Shown here: positions 60,775 to 64,000 of the stretch, in pieces
Numbering within the stretch: the stretch's first letter is position 1
Layout: each line of letters begins with the position of its first letter
NCBI GenBank assembly: GCA_964023205.1
Contig: OZ026838.1
Location: 28,299,843-28,363,842, forward strand
From: Lutraria lutraria
Taxonomy: Eukaryota; Mollusca; Bivalvia; Venerida; Mactridae
DNA length: 64,000 nucleotides
Direction: 5' to 3'
Position numbers and translations under genes: made by a program
The notes under the pieces: generated by a model
Told to the model about the DNA's origin: nothing
Database searches by the model: none
What the model saw: only the letters and a program-made list of their open reading frames with translations

Positions 60775-61490
60775 TTTCACAGTTATAATTGGATCTTCAC
60801 CAAACTTTGTCAAATCGATTGTTTTAATGATATAACGATCAAGTTCAAATATTGGGTCAATAACTAGGTCACCAGGTCAAATCTTAAGAAAACTTAGTTA
60901 ACACTTTAGATATCACAGTTTTGATTGGATCTTCACCAAACTTTGTCAGAATTTTTTGCCTCAATGATATGTGGGTAAGGTTGAACATGGGTCAGCCGGG
61001 GTAAAACACTGGGTCACAAGGTCAAATCTTAGGTAAAACCTTATCAGACTGTTCATCTTAATGATATTAAGGACAAGTTCAAATTTGGGTCACCTAGGGT
61101 CAAAAACTAGGTCACGAGGTTAAATCTTAGGAAAACTTTATTAACACTGTAGATGTCAAATTTTGGATTGTTTCTTCATCAAACCTTGTCAGAATGTTTG
61201 TCTTAATGATATGTAAGACAAATTCGAACATAGGTCATCTGGGGTCAAAAACTAGGTCACAGGGTCAAATCTTAGGAAAACCTTGTCTATGCTGTAGGTT
61301 TCATGGTTTTGATTGGATCTTAACCAAATTTTGTCAGAATGTTTGTCTTATTTATATGTAGGACAAGTTCTAACATGGGTCATCTGGGGTCAAAAACTAG
61401 GTCACTGGTTGAAAACAAAGTAATAATAAGTGAACAGTGATTGTCATGTGAGCGATATAGGGCCATCTTGGCCCCCTTGTTATAATTTTT
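60775..61490 (+). repeat. Tandem repeat with a DR2-like AGGTCA pair per unit
   Basis: About five units of 105-145 bp contain gattggatcttcaccaaact, ttgtcagaatgtttgtctta, atgatat, gacaagttcaaa, catgggtcatctggggtcaa and aaactaggtcac.aggtcaa. The array ends in gggccatcttggcccccttg. The third unit has lost its first part. AGGTCA-CC-AGGTCA is exact at 60866-60879. Confidence 0.75.
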
Positions 61491-62029
61491 TGCATGAAAG
61501 TTCTAGAGATACAGCTGTTGTTGTCTTGTTCAGTTTTTGAAACTGAACGATACTTCAGCTTTTTATAGCCGTCATAAGTTTGGTGCAGAACAAAGTACAA
61601 TGTTTTTCTACATTTACTATGCAATTGTAAAACTAGTTCCTGTTCCATGTTAGGTGCAACATACTCAGTTTCAATGAGAACTTTCAGTACTTTGATTATG
61701 TTCAGTGTCACAGACTATAGATACAAGCCTACTGAACCATCTTGACCGATCTCTCAATTGATTTTTATCCTGTTTTGCAATTTTAGTTGATTTTCTGATA
61801 AAAAAGATATTTTTATCAATATATAGTTGAATTATTTCTAAGAAAATGCTGAAAATTAATCTTGCCTTTAGTTGCTAGTTTGTTCTCCACCTTCACAGAT
61901 TTGTCATAATTAGTAGACACATACGCTTTATTTTTCATTTCATGTTTGTTCCCTTTGAACTTGTTACCTTGAATTGGTTTCAATTCTTGGTTGCGGCTCA
62001 CTCTGATCATACCAGTCCATGAAAATTTG

Positions 62030-62205
62030 ACTAGAATGTCGATATTCTCCACATGGGGAGAAATTGCTGGTTCCTTGTGGAAGACGGGCTTATTAAAGTT
62101 AGTACTGGTTGGAATAATACCATCCATGAAATTTGTTAGGTGAATTAGCCGCCGTATATAACTGAAAAATTATTGAAAAGGGTGTTAAACCCAAATGAAT
62201 AAATA
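62030..62205 (+). repeat. SINE, family B, 5'-truncated copy
   Basis: It shares agttagtactggttggaat, ttgttaggtgaattagccgc, cgtatataactgaaa and ggtgttaaacccaaatgaa with the 38003 copy; no tRNA-like head remains. Confidence 0.65.
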
Positions 62206-63404
62206 TGTAAATTGAATTGATATAAGTGTGTCACTGAAGCAGCATGTTAAGATATTTATTTGTATGATTCATCATTCTGATAAATCAGAGCCTTATAAGG
62301 CTGGACATGGTATTTTATAAACCATTAAACAGATATTCTGTATTTGTCTTTAGTGTTTCCTAAAATAGAGTCAATACATGAATTCCAATGCCTGCAAAAT
62401 ATTTTCATTAGTGCCAAATTAGTGCAATCACATGTCAAATAAAGAACAGTTACCTAAGGCAAGTAACATGAAAACAATCAATTGAATGGAGCTCTTTGAT
62501 GCTGGAGAAATGTCCACCCTTCAAATATGATTTTGATTTCGAAATCAGTGAGAAGTCACACGTGTTTCAGGATCTCAGCACCAAGCTGCACGGTCATTGA
62601 TCATTGGGTGTCCAGTTACTAGCTAGGGCATTTTCCTGGTGTAGATCCTCCTCTATGTTTCCATACTTGTCTGGTCTCTTCTGTCTTATCGCCGTTACCA
62701 AGTTTCGACGGATAACCTGAAATTAATTTGACAAATTTTTGTCTTTCGATTTTTTATATTAATACTCATGATCAGTCTTCTTAAATTTCATATTTTGTCT
62801 TTCATTGTTTTCATGTTAATAATGGTAAAACAGTTATGATATCATACATTAAACAGTTCAGAATCAATCTGAATTCGTATTTAAACCTGCAACAGTCAGG
62901 TACATAATTTTTCAAACCATAATTAATACTTTGAAAATGGAATTGAGATTTGAACTCAGAGACTGTTCTGAGAATCTTATATCCCCAGGGCCAGTGTTTT
63001 TGATTTAATGTAAATGAATGATTCATCTAGTTGTATTGTAAAACTCTTCTCAGTCTGGACCATGTAAGATTTACCAGGTTTAGTACATGCTACCTTAATT
63101 CTACAAGCCTTTATTTCTCAAGGAATAATTTAGTGTTCATTGAGACTCTGCCTAGAATTTGACATTTAAATTGACATTTCCTTTTTTCCCCTTGCAATTC
63201 TAGCAATGTTTCTGCTTGATGTTTAAGATCTTGTGAGTATTAAATAGAAGCACGATTTTTGTGTTTGTGTTTAGCTGCTGTTTGTTTGTTTCAAGTTTGG
63301 TGTGAAATCTGAAATGATTCATGAGGGCGTTTGTGAAAATCTTAAATGGCTGTGTTTGTTTCCGTGGGATTAACAAATTTTTTCATCAATATTTCAATTG
63401 TGTG

Positions 63405-63620
63405 GCAGCCGGGTCGCCAAACCTATTTTCCCAGCTTGTATTCTAACCAGTACTAACTTACCCTTCCATAAGAAGCCAGGAACTACTCAGCATATGGAGG
63501 AATATCCATATTTTGTCTAATTTTCTAAGAAGAGTATAATTACCTGCCTTGACCAAGATTTAAATCCAGATCACCAGGTTACAAGTCCAGTGCCGTAACC
63601 ACTGGACCATGACCGTGGCA
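63405..63620 (-). repeat. SINE, minus strand, family B-like
   Basis: Read on the minus strand it starts with a tRNA-like head (cggtcatggtccagtggtta, then cggcactggacttgtaacctg and a degenerate B-box ggatttaaatc). It continues with a body containing tagttcctggcttcttatgg and agtactggttagaatac as in family B. Confidence 0.7.
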
Positions 63621-63763
63621 ATTGGCTTTATGAAGAGATGGCTTAATTAAGCCATTGACATGAAGGCTGTAAAAAATGCCCAACATTATGTGCATGAATC
63701 CCTATAGCAGTCATTAGTTCACCTTTGTACATATATGGTTTTGATTGTTCAATCCAACAATGT

Positions 63764-64000
63764 TGTGGCAGACACAGTTTTAGTCCATGCTGTACTGTGG
63801 CGTAGTTTTATGTGTGTGTGGCAGACACAGTTTTAGTCCTTGCTGTACTGTGGCATAGTTTTATGTGTGTGTGGCAGACACAGTTTTAGTCCTTGCTGTA
63901 CTGTGACATAGTTTTATGTGTGTGTGGCAGACACAGTTTTAGTCCTTGCTGTACTGTGGCATAGTTTTATGTGTGTGTGGCAGACACAGCTTTAGTCCTT
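63764..64000. repeat. 53-bp minisatellite, four copies plus a partial one, cut by the window end
   Basis: The unit starts tgtggcagacacagttttag and ends agttttatgtgtg, with starts at 63764, 63817, 63870, 63923 and 63976. The copies are nearly identical. Confidence 0.9.

Larger units (their letters stand above)
55590..64000 (+). other. PATJ/MPDZ: Large PATJ/MPDZ intron, continues past the window
   Basis: The second half of PDZ1 (expected to begin R.GRLKE.D.ILAING) was not found. The intron contains a SINE (56325), the 40-bp satellite (57215-58530), a dispersed mollusc-type repeat (58750-59340), a tandem AGGTCA repeat (60775-61490), two SINE-like elements (62030, 63405) and a 53-bp minisatellite at the right edge. 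Confidence 0.6.

Noticed and set aside
61397..62127. Two minus-strand open frames of about 100 codons
   Set aside because: They run through the tandem AGGTCA repeat end and a SINE fragment, and show no recognisable domain.

Overview
This is AT-rich, intron-rich animal DNA. All coding sequence sits in short exons with GT-AG borders, and much of the rest is repeats: tRNA-derived SINEs, terminal-inverted-repeat elements, minisatellites and a mariner remnant. Several repeats (the 'gggccataactc' type, the 'gggccatcttggccc' type and the 'AGGTCA'-bearing tandem units) are of a style I associate with bivalve molluscs. A lophotrochozoan, most likely a bivalve, is therefore the best guess. This is an inference and was not checked by any search.

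Three genes can be read. (1) Positions 13924-37478 (+, with 3' UTR to about 40.5 kb) hold most of a protein 4.1 (EPB41/coracle family) gene: FERM domain, FERM-adjacent region, a Lys/Glu-rich segment, a 197-codon acidic Ser/Glu/Gln exon, five consecutive exons that each encode one FF domain, a linker, and the 4.1 C-terminal domain with its stop. The first FERM exons lie upstream of the window or went unrecognised in the first 13.9 kb. The exons I chose sum to one uninterrupted frame of 1,197 codons plus stop. (2) Positions 47812-41524 (-) hold a complete TMEM234 gene of five coding exons (129 residues), convergent with the 4.1 gene. (3) Positions 51327-55589 (+) hold the 5' end of a PATJ/MPDZ multi-PDZ scaffold gene: a start-codon exon, the L27 domain and the first half of PDZ1. 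The gene runs off the right edge. A non-coding first exon near 47.9 kb is likely, and TMEM234 and PATJ/MPDZ appear to diverge from one short promoter region carrying an ETS-type CCGGAAGTG site.

The main discovery candidate is the tandem FF-domain array inside protein 4.1, in the position where vertebrate 4.1 proteins carry the spectrin-actin binding segment. FF domains are otherwise known mainly from splicing and transcription factors and p190 RhoGAP. Each FF domain is one phase 0-0 exon of 159-162 nt, so copies can be gained, lost or skipped without a frameshift. The short vertebrate spectrin-actin core shares an LK..FM start and other positions with these FF repeats, which suggests it could be a reduced FF-like module.

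Protein 4.1 and PATJ/MPDZ both organise membrane-cortex and junction complexes; TMEM234 is a small membrane protein of poorly known role. Non-coding highlights are a 2.86-kb hAT-like element with 7-bp target duplications inside TMEM234 intron 1, a roughly 1.3-kb 40-bp satellite inside the PATJ/MPDZ intron, tandem repeats with regularly spaced nuclear-receptor half-sites, and several small inverted-repeat elements.
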